This document shows, in pieces, positions 44,761-56,710 of a DNA stretch of 64,000 nt; the first letter of the stretch is position 1; every line of letters begins with the position of its first letter. This stretch comes from Nageia nagi (taxonomy: Eukaryota > Pinophyta). The notes below the pieces were generated by a model. The model was given only the letters and a program-made list of their open reading frames with translations. It was not told the DNA's origin and did not search any database. Where the stretch lies: the NCBI GenBank assembly GCA_050084985.1, contig JBITNC010000001.1, positions 163,060,001 through 163,124,000 on the forward strand, written 5' to 3'. The position numbers and the translations under genes are program-made.

Positions 44761-47700
44761 GTTTTACTTATTATTGGAACATTTTTTTAGCAAATTAAAA
44801 ACTATGAATAGATAATTTAGGAATAATGGAAGATTTTTTCTTGGAGATAAAAAGGAATATTTTAAATTATTATAATATCCTAACAAAGGATAAAAGACAT
44901 ACCTTTCAAGCATAAATAGAATCCAATTTCACTTTTTAATTATAAATTACAAATTTGTTTCAAGGGAAAAAAAAATTGAAGTAATAAAAATTTAATACTT
45001 CTATTACCATCTTTAATATATTGAATTTCACATCTTATTTTTGCATTGCACTCTCTTACTTCTTTAATCCATAAGTAATGCTTTAGGTTGAACTTATTGA
45101 TTGGTTGGCCAATTTGCAAGTGTGCTTTTAGTTGAAAAGTCTATAAAACAATTGCAATTCCTTGTTACTTCAGCCACCAACTTTTCATGAACTTAATAAC
45201 CTTTATCATAATAGCATCCCATAAGAGATTTAATTCTCTAGTGCTTCTTGATTGCAAATCTCATATAGCTTTTAGAACTTTAGGAAATTTTAAATTTTGT
45301 ACAAATTCACAATTCTTAAATATTAGAATCTACTCTTCTAACTTAACTTGGTTTGATTATTGTAAATCATCCTCATTCAAGATGCAAAACAAATTTATGA
45401 CTTCACTCTATCCTATCTACAAATTCTATATTAAGATTATAAAAGAAACCTTGAAAAAACACATCTTGCTTCATGTGAAAATATGTTGTCTACTTTCAAA
45501 AAAAAAATTCCATTTCCACTTTCCTTATATTTCAACTCTTACAACACTAAAATAACCAATTGTTTGTTGTAAGCATGTTTAACTTTATATTTTCAAAGAT
45601 CAAAACATACACCTCCTGCAAAACCATGGTAAAATTGTCATGGCTCCAAACTATGCTAAGATAGTCATTGCTCCAAACTAGTTCTAATCTCACATCTGAT
45701 TCTTAGATTTTATATCTTCATTCTCAAAGAATTTATGAAATCATAGAAAGACTTCCCAGATATTAATCAATCTCTTCATTTTTTCCACAAGTTCAGTAAT
45801 CTTTGGTATCACTAAGAAGTGGATGTTCATCCATTTTGAACCACTTCAATGGCGATGAACAATACTAGTTTTGCAATTACGTTAATATGCTTCAAAGAAG
45901 GGTCTTCTAAATATCACCATATAAATTTCGTTCACCGTAAACATCAACTACCACAGCTGCATTTAGTTGAATAAAAATGTGGAGGCAACATTCTAAAATT
46001 TCAAGAAGTGATGCCTTTGACCCTATTTTGGAACTTCTCGATTCTCAAAAAGCTTATGTCCCAATGCTTCCTCGAAGGGAGTAGATGGTTTTTTATGGTT
46101 TTCTATAGCATGGACATCTGATCACAAGAAAAGGAAAAATCGTTGGGTAGAATTATCTTAAACAAAGAAAAGACATGTATGATAACTCCCTGAACCGAAA
46201 TACCAGATGAATTACCAATCAAAATCACATAGGAATACTAGCAAGTTCTCTTTTGATCTCAATTTCAATAAAAGGCCATCTCTAGTACAACAACAAAAAA
46301 GTTACCAAAGTTGGACCTTATATCAACATGTTACTTGAGGAAACCTCTGAAGTAAATGTCATGTTCTTCAAGATTGCAGACAAAACTTTCATCTTTGATG
46401 TCCAAATAAAAGCTTCAATTGGCCAGTAAAAATCCTTCCATCACAGGACTTATATAAAGGGAGAAAATATGAATTGAGTTTATCTCCTGAAATTGCATTT
46501 GTAATAATAGCAAGTAACATAATATTACCTCCATAAACAGGTCAGATCTTAGCTGATTGTTGATATGTTTCAAAATGAATTGTATAGAAAAAAGAATACC
46601 AAGGTAAAACTCAGGCATTCAAATGTTTCTTATTAAAAAACACACACACGAGTTAAGGACAAATGAAGATTTCTTAATGTGTAAGCAAAACAATATATCC
46701 TTGATTAAAAAATTTAGAGGCCGATACAAGGCCACTCAATATAACTTCTGATTTGGCCCATTGAAGGAGCCCGTACCTAAAATCCACAAGTTATTTTTAA
46801 GTGTGTTCAACAACTATGGTATAGTTGCTACTAATCTATAATTTTGATTTCAGCACTTTGCAAGGCCCCAATGATTAGAGTAATATTTTCAGAGATTTAG
46901 GTTTTTACTGGCCTTATTCTCATGTAAAGGGGATGAATAATCATGATGACAATTTAAGTTATTTTCCAACATATGCATCACATACTATCTTACAAGTATT
47001 TTGAGACGTAAAGAACTTTCCAAATGAATCTCAGTCAAAAGAAAAAGAGATATGTGAACAGGCCTTAACAAGAGAAAAAGCGTAAGGGTTCAGAAAGTTA
47101 AGTGTTTGTATGCATCAGCATCTTGCTATATTACACAATATAAGATTCGACTACTAGAATACTTGAGCATTAAGAAAACAAAATCTGATCTTGGCCTGAG
47201 CATTTAAAATCATAGACATCTATTAAGCAATGCAATTCAATGTCATTGTTTGCAAAGCCTGCTATGAAAATGAACGTATGTTGAATAAGAAGAAAGGAAA
47301 CAAATTGATTACTTTGGCTTGTCATGGAATTCACGTAAATAAGAAACAGGAATTTGTGACACATGATTGATCAAAACTTATTCTTATTGCAATTAACAGA
47401 CATTGCATAGAGGGCATTATTTTGGAATTGTGCTTTGAAACAATGAAACTATCCTTGGAAAAAAGAAAATTTATGACATGTCTATCGTCTAAAAAGTCTG
47501 ATCCAAGCACCATTAGAGAAAAGTCAGCAAAATCCAAGCCCCATTCTAATAAAACTTATTCAGTCTCATGGAAATCACCGACTAAGCTGATTGACCATCG
47601 AGAAATGTTTGATTCACAAGAAGGGAAGAGAAAACAAATCTGGGGTTTGGTATCCAAAGGGCGTAAGCTCTAATAAGGCAAAATTCCTAATAAAAGAGCT
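44761..47700. other. No gene recognised; 3' flank of gene 2
   Basis: The longest frame, 45187-45555 (+, 122 codons), is Ile/Lys/Phe-rich and resembles AT-rich non-coding DNA. Frames at 46415-46618, 47170-47537 (-) and 47422-47673 (+) overlap each other and show no motif. The part near 47540-47710 is richer in GC and may be the 3' untranslated region of gene 2. Confidence 0.5.
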
Positions 47701-47710
47701 TAGCAGAAAC

Positions 47711-48112
47711 CTAATGGACAGCAAGAATCTCTACAGGAGAAGCGGGAGGAAATGTATCTAATGCTTCTATTGAAGGGATAGGGCTCGAAGGGGTGCTTTG
47801 TGGGATAGCCATAAAAAAGGCCTTAGAAGCCACAAGCTTCTTTCTCTGGGGAAAACATGGTCCATAACACCTCACCTTAAAACAAGGGCTCTCCTCCAAC
47901 AAATACAATGCCTGCGGTTGATGAAGAAATTGATCAGCCCTTGCAGAGGAGACACCTGATTCTGCATTAGACGTGATGAAACACCTTGACCTGGCATGGA
48001 TCCTTGCATCTCTGAGTCTGGCCAATGCTCCAGGTTTCAAGTACTTTTGGAGCCTCTGCTCCCTCTTACTTGAGCTCTGGATTCTCCTCAGTGGGCTTTG
48101 CATTCTGGCCAA
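47711..48112 (-). CDS. Uncharacterised plant protein with KYLKPGALARLRD motif
   Basis: This single-exon frame encodes 133 residues. The N-terminus is MARMQSPLRRIQSSSKREQR, followed by LQKYLKPGALARLRDARIHA and RSRCF. This basic motif is conserved at the start of a family of small land-plant proteins of unknown function. The middle part is Cys-containing (SPCFKVRCYGPCFPQRKKLV). The C-terminus is Pro/Ser-rich and ends PVEILAVH. There is no membrane segment or signal peptide. The basic N-terminus might favour the nucleus or organelles; this is inference. The start agrees with the position of the motif near the N-terminus in relatives as I remember them. The gene lies in a small GC-richer island with a TATA-like box at 48686-48692 and no transposon within it. 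No breaks were seen. It appears to be an intact gene. Confidence 0.78.
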   Translation of the reverse strand: MARMQSPLRRIQSSSKREQRLQKYLKPGALARLRDARIHARSRCFITSNAESGVSSARADQFLHQPQALYLLEESPCFKVRCYGPCFPQRKKLVASKAFFMAIPQSTPSSPIPSIEALDTFPPASPVEILAVH

Positions 48113-48675
48113 GAATGTCCTCCTTTCTTCTCTTTGAATGAATCAGATGGGCCTGTGGATGTATTGAAATCTTTGTGGATGTTAGTAAGACCTTTGTGGG
48201 TACTGATAAAACCGATGTGGGTGTTGTTAAAACCTTTGTGGGTGTTGAAAAATCCTTTCTGGCTGTTACTTGAACTTTTGTGGGTTTTATGAAATCTCTT
48301 GTGGGTATTGCTGAATCCCTTGTGGGGGTTCAGAAAATACTTGGATGCAATGGAAGAGGGCCAAAGCCAGGGCTTTGGAAGCCCGAGGTTGGACAGATCA
48401 AGGATTTGGTGGCCCCTCTGAATGCAGATAAGGGAGTTGCAGAGGGTTGGTGGGAAAGAAAATGGGGTAGAGAGAGGAAAGAAGAGGGAAGCCATTGTTG
48501 ATTTTAAAATGAAATCCATGGCGGGACGAGAGATGAGTTTTTGCTTCTCCCGCGCGATAAAATCGACCGGTTTAAGCGGTAAAGTGACTTCGCCACGTCC
48601 CAAAGAAAGAGATTGGGAGTCAGCTTTACATCGTTCACATGGCAGCTTCGCTGTAAGATATTTGTGAAGTTCCAT
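48088..48675 (-). other. Upstream overlapping ORF with heptad repeats
   Basis: An open frame of 195 codons precedes gene 2 and overlaps its first 25 bases in another phase. If transcription starts about 30 bases after the TATA-like box, the first usable ATG would be near 48519 (MDFILKSTMASLFFPLSTPF). That would make a 143-codon upstream ORF. Its N-terminus is hydrophobic and Ser/Pro-rich. Its C-terminal half holds eight 7-residue repeats of the form N-T-H-K-G-F-x. It may regulate translation of gene 2, may encode a separate protein, or may be open by chance because the 21-bp repeat keeps phase. Confidence 0.4.
48172..48339. repeat. 21-bp minisatellite, eight units in exact phase
   Basis: The core TTTGTGG or a one- or two-base variant starts at 48172, 48193, 48214, 48235, 48256, 48277, 48298 and 48319, exactly 21 bases apart. 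The units differ in sequence but no indel has occurred. On the minus strand they encode NTHKGFx heptads within the ORF 48088-48675. Confidence 0.92.
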
Positions 48676-48685
48676 GATCTTTAGA

Positions 48686-48692
48686 ATTTATA
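48686..48692 (-). promoter_or_regulatory. TATA-like box of gene 2
   Basis: The minus strand reads TATAAAT, about 575 bases before the gene 2 start codon, just outside the GC-richer leader. It is consistent with a plant core promoter but unproven. Confidence 0.45.
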
Positions 48693-49429
48693 CTAACACT
48701 AGAAATTTAGAGAAGTACGACAGGTGAATTGCGTGTTTGGGGCGGGCATTTCTCTTCACCACCCTACGCCCAATGGCTGTCGAACTGGATAGTTAACCAT
48801 TTCTTTTTAACTCGTCGAACTAGGATTATGGAAGATTAGAACTGAAGCAATTCTAACCAAAATCTTGAAAACAAAATCTAGACTGCAAATTCGATTGTTA
48901 GAGATGATGATAAAGAGATCGATTATCTAGCTGGAGAGAAGTTCAAATCCTGGGTTAGTTTCCTTTGTTTATATGATTTACAATTATATTCCATTGCTTC
49001 TTTTTATGGGGTTTAAATATACTAATTTGGTTATGGTTATAGTTATGATGTTTCTTACTCTAATAGTTATGATGTTTCCTAATTGAATTTGTAGGTTAAA
49101 GAGTATTATTAAATTTTTTTTATAATAAAAAGTTATATATAATTTTTTTACATTTAAATTGTATAAGAGATTATCAAAGAAGTATAGGTTTAATGTTTGA
49201 AACATTTGATTGATAATGTTCAAAATCAATGTTTAATTTCGTATGCAATTAAAATGCAAAAAAATTATATACAATTTTTTATTATTAAAAAGTTATGTAT
49301 GTATATATATAAAAATTATCAAAGAAGTATAGGTTTAATGGTTGAAAGCATTGATTGATAATGTTCAAAATCAATGTTTAAACTATATATATATGTAAAA
49401 ATAAGGTTTTTTAAATGGCCTAAACCCTT
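48693..49429. other. Intergenic, with a tandem duplication at 49128-49382
   Basis: TTATCAAAGAAGTATAGGTT with its following 45 bases occurs at 49171-49236 and 49316-49382. The flanking AAAAAGTTATRTATR also repeats, giving a unit of about 145 bases. No gene was recognised. Confidence 0.7.
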
Positions 49430-50743
49430 TTACAAGATTAAATTAGCCTATCCTATATTTTACATTCTATTTTTTTTACTAAAACTTAAATTTCATACAC
49501 AGAACTTCAAACACCTTCTTACAAGATCAAACCAAAAATATTTCTAAGAATGTGCAATTTATGTCCAAAAATACATATGTTTTCAACCAACCTCTAAAGG
49601 TTGTATCTTCCACTATTGGTTGCCACTAATTGTAAAATATTTGGGTGAACCTCAATTGGGAACATCCATCCCATGCCCTCTTCTTTGATTACCCCCTAAT
49701 TTGCAAGCCAATCTACCACTTTCTTGTCTTTTATATAAATATGAATAACCTTATATTTTTCCATTGATCTCATATGACAATGTGTATCTTCAATAATGTT
49801 CTTCACTTTCTAGGTCATGTTTGCTCTATTATTTAAATTATTGACAATGTTCAATTAGTTGCCCTTTAGGATACGCTTCCTTACTCCCAAATGCATTATC
49901 ATTTTAACTATTGTTAGGGCTACTCTAGCCTTTGCTTGATGGAGCTAGTTATATTTTCAAAGTACTCACGCATTGCTCTTATTAACCCTCCTTAATTAGT
50001 TATAAGAAAAAATCCTCCTCCAACCTATTCATGATTACCTTTAAAAACCCATCAAAGTTAAGTTTCAACCACCCTTGGGTAAGTGGTTGCCACTTGATTT
50101 CACTTCATAAGCCAACTAAGAATATAACATTTATATCTATTGGGAGGAGATCCCATTGAGTGTTAATTATTAATTCTTTTTTTATTGTGGGCTTACCTTC
50201 ATCTTCAACACTTTTAAATTTTCTAATGTAATTTTTATTATGTGTTCTCTATTTTTATTATTGATATATTTTCTCCTTTAAGATTCTCTTATTCTTTACA
50301 ACTACACCCCCATGGAAAAAGGAAATATATCAAATTCCAAATCTAATTTACCCTTGGATTTTTAAAAAGTTTTTCTCATTGTTCTATCTATTTAATTGTG
50401 GTTTAGCATAAACCCCAATATATCCTTATTTCCTTTAAGATTTAGAACGAACAATTACATTTAAAAAATGCAAGGTTTATCATCTCTTTATGATTTTTAC
50501 ATAAATAACATTTATCAAGGAAATAAAATCCTATTTAATGTAAGTTATTTGTTGGAAGGATTTTATTTAACATTGCCAACCATAAAAATATGGTAGTATT
50601 TATAGTGGAATTCCTACTTCATATTCTTTCTCATTGAAAATATCCTCTTTGGGTCATCAATACTAAATCATATGTTGTTTTTACTATAGAAGAACCTTCC
50701 TTTTTTTCCCCTTATATTAGTGTATTCTCCTCCATGGGTGGGC
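49430..50743 (-). pseudogene. LINE remnant, zinc-binding tail and RNase H
   Basis: Minus-strand readings show FLWLAMLNKILPTNNLH followed by CYLCKNHKEMINLAF near 50430-50560, the LINE zinc-binding tail. Near 50050-50110 is an RNase H start (LPKGGLKLNFDGF). Near 49700 is VVDWLANWG, the RNase H C-terminal motif normally ADWLAN.G. Stops and frame changes abound. The reverse transcriptase is missing, so it is 5'-truncated. It is of the same RNase H-bearing type as 41990-44760, in the opposite orientation. Confidence 0.78.
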
Positions 50744-53700
50744 TTATATAGTATTATCACAATCCACCTCAAGACATTGTTTGACCTTAAGTATCATCGA
50801 GGATTTGAATGCATTATGTTTGAATAATGCTATGGTAATGACAAGTTTGATAAGGGAATATGTATCATTTGTGACAATTTGATGCTGGTTTCGAGAAGTT
50901 GTGACACAGGTCACCTCAAGATGGAGAAATGATCCAAAGACCCTAAGGACCAGAGGTGAATTGATGATAGGAACATAATGGTAAGAAGGAGGAATTGATT
51001 GGCATTGATTCGCTGACACACCCTATGACCATCGTAAATCATGCAGTTGCATGTAGAATAATTGCTATGATTATTGATGAAAATATGTTTGCAAAAAATA
51101 TATGGATTAACCTTACTCTATAGAATGAGGTGACTGTCGCAAGTAAAGGTGTGTTTCTCTTATTTTATATTTTTGAAATTCAAATTTTAAATAGAAGGAA
51201 AAGAATATACCTTATCTAAATTCAAAAATTTACATAAGGTTAAGAAATAAATTTTAAAAAGGGATAAAAGGTAAAATTAAAGTACCTATGCTATTGCCAT
51301 ATAGAGCTAATAGTAAAAACACTATTAGATTAAGGTCTTCTTGTGGTGTTACAAGATATTTAATGGGTAGAAAAATAATGGAGTAATGACTCTATCTAGT
51401 TTTATTTTCTTATGTTAGGTATGGATAAAAGTTGACACTCATTTGTCAATTAACAAAAAGGGCTCCAAGTTATTTAATACCATTTCAATCATTCACAACC
51501 TTGAGCAAACCTACCCAAAAATTATTAAAGGTATGAGGAGACGTTCATTTGGACACACTTGAACCTCTTTGGCTATAAATAAAGAGGTGGAACCTTAAGC
51601 AAAACACCTAGTTCTTAACTCTTTATTTTTATTCTCAAGCTTGGTTGTAAAGTTACATGAAGAAAAGAAGTCTCTCTTCCCTCTCCAAGTCAAGGTGCAT
51701 TCTTTTATATTTTCTTTAAAATGCCTAGTTATGGTAGTAGTCCTATTTGATGTTATTTATCAAAGATGTATAGTAGGATATTTGCTTAAATTTTATGAAA
51801 TTTAATTGTTAATAGGAGTTTTGTTCTTTAGAAAGAGATATACTGCTTGTTTTAATTATTACACTACATATGCTAGTGGGCACTTTATGTCTTGGAAAAG
51901 AAGAAGAAATTAATAATTCCTTTCCAACCACATTGGATTTAAGTACAATGTCTACCTTGCTTTAATGGCCGATTAGACTACTCCTATTGCACCCTCTTTT
52001 TTGCGTATGATTCACAAAATGCATTTGTAAAATTTTTGAGTTTCTCTTTAAACTTTCCATCCATGCTTCTACATTGCATATCTATTTGCAAATAGTTCAT
52101 TTTGTTTCCATGCTTACATTCAAAACCATTCAAAATAGTCTTTAATGTATCTCCATACTGAAATTGTGCATTTTCTTAGCGGTATACACCAACAAATTGA
52201 TGAGAAATCATGTCAAGCACTCTGTGATGGACTTCAAATCCTTCCTTGCATGCTTTCACACTAGCAAAATGTTGGTAAAGGTTTTAGAGTTTGATTGTGC
52301 AGTATCATGCACTATCAAAATGTAGAGAATGGATAAATTTTATCTTATTCCATTTAAAGTTTTCACTTTGCCATTACCTATTATCATTGTATGGTAATGT
52401 CATGGTATCAGTTTCCTCTCAGAATTAACCCTCTCACCTTGCAATTTTTGCCAAAATCTCATTTGATAAGCAAGCATTCGAGTATCACTTATTTTAGGTT
52501 TAGATTAACTCAAAATTTTAAATACCCATGAATGTATTTCACATTCTACCCTTATTTTCTAGCTAACCCTCCACCTCCTTCAACATTTTCCTTGGCAATG
52601 CGAAAGCACTCATCAATGTATTTTAGAAAAAATATAGAGATTAATAGGCTTGAATCTAATATTGTGAATGCGCTGTAAAAATTAGACATAACTATTAACT
52701 CGTAGCTTATCCCTTTTAAGAGTGAATGATTCCTTGGATTTTATAAAGGTATGAGATCTTTCGTATAATATAAAGATAAAAGGACTAAGAATACTAAAGG
52801 TTAATATTGAAAATAATAAATTTAGTATGGTAAACTATAGAAGTAATGGTTATTATTAAATGCTTGTAAATTGTAATCTTTTGGTATTAAATTTAAAGAT
52901 TTGACTTAAAAAAACATAGTACAAAGTTATAATATGGAGGAACAATATAATGGGTATGGATTACTAATAGCTAAATAGAAGTTTAAAACAAAGGAGATTA
53001 TTTATGATTTGAAGAAAAGTTATTAAATTTAAGTGCATGATGTTTTATAAACTAATGACAAAGGAAATGAGAAATTTCTCATGAGGTCAAAAAGGTGTTT
53101 ATTTTGGTAAATCATATTGCATATAAGAGGGTTAAAAAACTAAGGGTTGTCCTGATCCTCCTCCCTTCTACTACTTGACCTAATCACAAAAGGTTCATGA
53201 AGATGCTTGTTGCTCGAAGATTGATGGAGATATTTGATGGCTAAAATACGATAATCAAAATTATAAGGCATGGAAGAAGTTGAACCTCAAACCAATGGAT
53301 ATTAAATGATACAACTTAGAGTTGTATTTCTTTACAAGCTATGATGTATTATCACTGTTGTAAGAACTTATAATAAATCATGAAGCTTTGTAGTTTATTG
53401 AAGTAAATATCATTAATTTAAATGCTTTATGGATGGATACGACCCTTGTACAATTAATTAATGCTTCTTAGCTTAGAGCTAGTCATGATCAATGAGAATG
53501 GCCTTGTATTTATGCTTTGTTTATAGTAATTTTATGAATTGATTATTATCCTTTCAATTATGCCCCATTTTTATATATACAAAAAGTAAATGATTTTACG
53601 AAATGGTTTATTTTGTAAACTATTAGGAATTTAAATAAATAAACTCCTTTTCATTTTGAATGATATTGTGATACAATTACATGAATAGGAGTAGGGAAAT

Positions 53701-56490
53701 TGATTAAGTCTATAATCCCAATTAACCCAAAACTATCACAACAATTTAGAAAAAATCCTAGAATAGAGTTAAGGTTCCCAATGATAATTTGTGATCATTT
53801 GGAATATTGCAGGGACTCTTGGGATCAACATGGATACAAATGGGACCTAATGGAATTAAATGGGATCGTATGAGATCCTTTGGCATGAATGCAAGAAAAT
53901 AATGAAGAACCTTCACCAAGTAAACCTACCCTACTAAATGAAAAATAAAAGGAATATTCCTTATGTGAGGACCACTTAATGCCACATTACTTTTGTAGCA
54001 ATAGTGGCTAGACCTTACCTCATGACTTACTACTTTATGTATGCATGAGGAATTTTAAAAAGTAGATTCATATATGTGATACAATACGTATAAGATAAAT
54101 AGAATTATGTGACTTCCTAAGCAAGCTTATAACCAAGACTTCTAATGTACACCTCATGGGCAAAGATGAATGGTGTTAAACCCTAGAACTTGTGTTGTAC
54201 ATGGTTTCTTGTACCCTCTTCATTGCTTAGGAACATTAGTCTATGGTTAGTAGGCCATGGGTGGTTCTTTTTGTCAACACATTTAATAATAAATTAGACT
54301 AAATAACCACTTGAGGATATTGTTTAATATCCATGGCTCCCCAAGTTATGGGCACGAGGCTATCAGACCACATGGTGGGCCTAGTTGATAGTTATGGGTA
54401 GGCTAGTGACTCATATCCTTCGATATGTGATTTAGATGGGATAGCAATCGAAAAAATTACTATCATTGGGTGAGGGTAACTAGTAGTCATACCACTTGTA
54501 GTTAGCAGATAAGGGTATAATGATTATTTCGTAGGTGACACTACCCACTCATATGGAAGTTTTCCTATGACAAGCTATTTGTTCCTATGAGATGGAGAGT
54601 TATCATCAGGTGATGATTTTAACTTAGTGTAAGTGTGATCTTCTGAGTCGTATGGGCCTTGAATAAAAAACCATTATGCCATGATTGAAAAGCCTATTGC
54701 ACATGGTACATGGAATAGGAATGGTGAGGTTACTTTTGATGCATCTTCTCAATAGGGTGATCATTGAGGAGTGAACACCAAAAAAATTTATCAAGGTTGG
54801 TTACCCTAGGTTCTTGACCAATGTTGCCATGTGAGTGCTGAACTAACTAGCAGCATTATCAAGCTCATGTGGAATCACTTGGTTCATTCCTAGAATATCA
54901 AGTGTTAAGCTAAATATAAAAAAAATTAGGTCTAAAATTTAAGGTTCTAGTTGATAAGAATAGTGGATGCGTTATAAGTACACTTTCAATTTATCATAGA
55001 GATTTTCTTAGATTCCTTCATGTTCATTTTGAACTTGAAGCTTTTTCCATTTTACCTCTCCATTATTTATAGTAAATTTATTACTTATTACAGTGTCATA
55101 ATTTGTATCCAACCCCTCCTCTATTCTTACTAACTTCATGTTGAATGTTTAAAGTGACCCCTAAATGTATAGATAGAAATTTATACCAAACACTCAAATG
55201 TATGAAAGGCGAGTCTTATAGGTAATGCAATACATAATATAGATCAACATATAACAATAATATGATATGTAACAATAAATAAATATGAAGTAGCAATGTA
55301 TAGATAAAGCAATGCATTATTAATAAAATGATCAAGAGATAAATATCTATAACTTTACCTGGATGATCAAAGCTATATGCAGACAAAGACTTGTCAGTAG
55401 AAGTGAGATCTTAGGATATGGTCTTTAGAGTTGATCGGGATCACAACTTAGCATCAATGTTAGACGTAACATCCATGTTTATAAGAGCACATGTATTAGA
55501 GCTTCTACATATTATTGTGTGCATCCAAGATCCAATAGCAATATGATGTAACAACAAGCCTAATCTAGCATATAATTGCAAAAGATGGAATGAAATATGT
55601 TCAAGTAATAACAAGGATCCCAATATCAATAAGCGATGTTGAGAAATAACTAAAGAATTGGTGGTATCAGCTATTACAATGAAATCTTTATTAGCTTTCC
55701 TATGTGATATACTTACCTTTATATGTAAGAGAACCACTGTAATGCACGTATACAAGTTAGGATTGATGCTAGTGTACCTTGCATAATAATAGATAATTTT
55801 ACATGAGAAAGTGCTTAAGTGGAATAATATAAGTAAAATATCATTATAATTAGACATAAGTAACATTATAGTTAGTTAAAAACACCATGGGGATCTAAAT
55901 TAAGTGTCAAAAATTACCCCTCTTTGTATGTTTAATTCAAGTGAAATGAAATTATGCTTGCAAAGAAAAGAAGGAAAGAAAAAAAAGTACTTCCTAAATC
56001 TTAGAGAAGCATATGGATTAATAAATGTTTGACGATGTATGTTTCCCCCTCTTTTTGTATTTGTGGTAGGAGTGGCCATGGAAATCAAGTGTAATCAAGT
56101 ACAAAGAACATGTGATGATATAATAGAACACAACATCTCCAAAGAGGATATATAAATTCATCTTAAATATATACATCATTAAAAAGAGAAAATATGAAAT
56201 TAATATAATACTGTAGGATAACATTCTATTATATAGTATCATAATATCATCATAAGAGGTGTATCATCATGAGGTACTATTCCCCATTCCTAGATATGTA
56301 CGAGCAAGGATGTTGTCATGAGTTATGCTACCCCATTTTTGGATTCTAATCCAAAAAGCATCGTCATTAAAACATCTAGTAATTCATTCATAGTCATCAT
56401 CATAGAAGTAAATATTTCCCCATTCATGGATAGTATTTTCATGGTAGCATAAGATATGCCATTCATAAATATAAAGAATAAAGTTGATGA
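50744..56490. other. Long AT-rich interval without recognised genes
   Basis: Frames at 50744-51019, 55441-55866, 55900-56088 and 56018-56242 (all minus) show no known motif and look like chance openings. At 51573-51584 CTATAAATAAAG precedes a stretch like a plant or LTR transcription start, plus orientation, but no gene follows. Scattered phrases near 52400-52600 (minus RMLAYQMRFWQKL-like) might be gag debris. The GC-richer part 54180-54900 is also unassigned. Confidence 0.5.
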
Positions 56491-56493
56491 TTT

Positions 56494-56710
56494 ATAACCT
56501 CAATAAATAAAGGGATACTTAAATAATGAATAATGACTGTTGATAACCTCAATCAACAAATGGATACTCAAAAAATCATGATTGATAACCTAAATCAATA
56601 AAGGGATACTCTAACAGTGATGATCAATAATCTCAATCAACAAATGGCTACTCTAATAATGATTATCAAAACCCTTAACCAACAAATGGATACTCTAACA
56701 ATTATGAATT
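56494..56710 (+). repeat. 42-bp minisatellite encoding coiled-coil-like units
   Basis: The phrase ATAACCTCAATCAACAAATG or variants begins near 56494, 56543, 56585, 56627 and 56668. Spacings are 49 and then 42 bases. The last four units are in frame on the plus strand and read like INNLNQQMDTLTIM. This is 14 residues with I/L and M/L at heptad a and d positions. One unit has a stop (TAA for CAA). No longer protein frame surrounds it. Confidence 0.8.

Noticed and set aside
45187-45555. 122-codon plus frame
   Set aside because: Composition is that of AT-rich random sequence, and no domain or repeat relationship was recognised.
50744-51019. 91-codon minus frame beside the LINE at 49430-50743
   Set aside because: No similarity to LINE ORF2 or other proteins was seen; probably chance.
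55441-55866. 141-codon minus frame
   Set aside because: Hydrophobic and Ile/Leu-rich but without recognised motif. The surrounding DNA is AT-rich and I could not support a gene.
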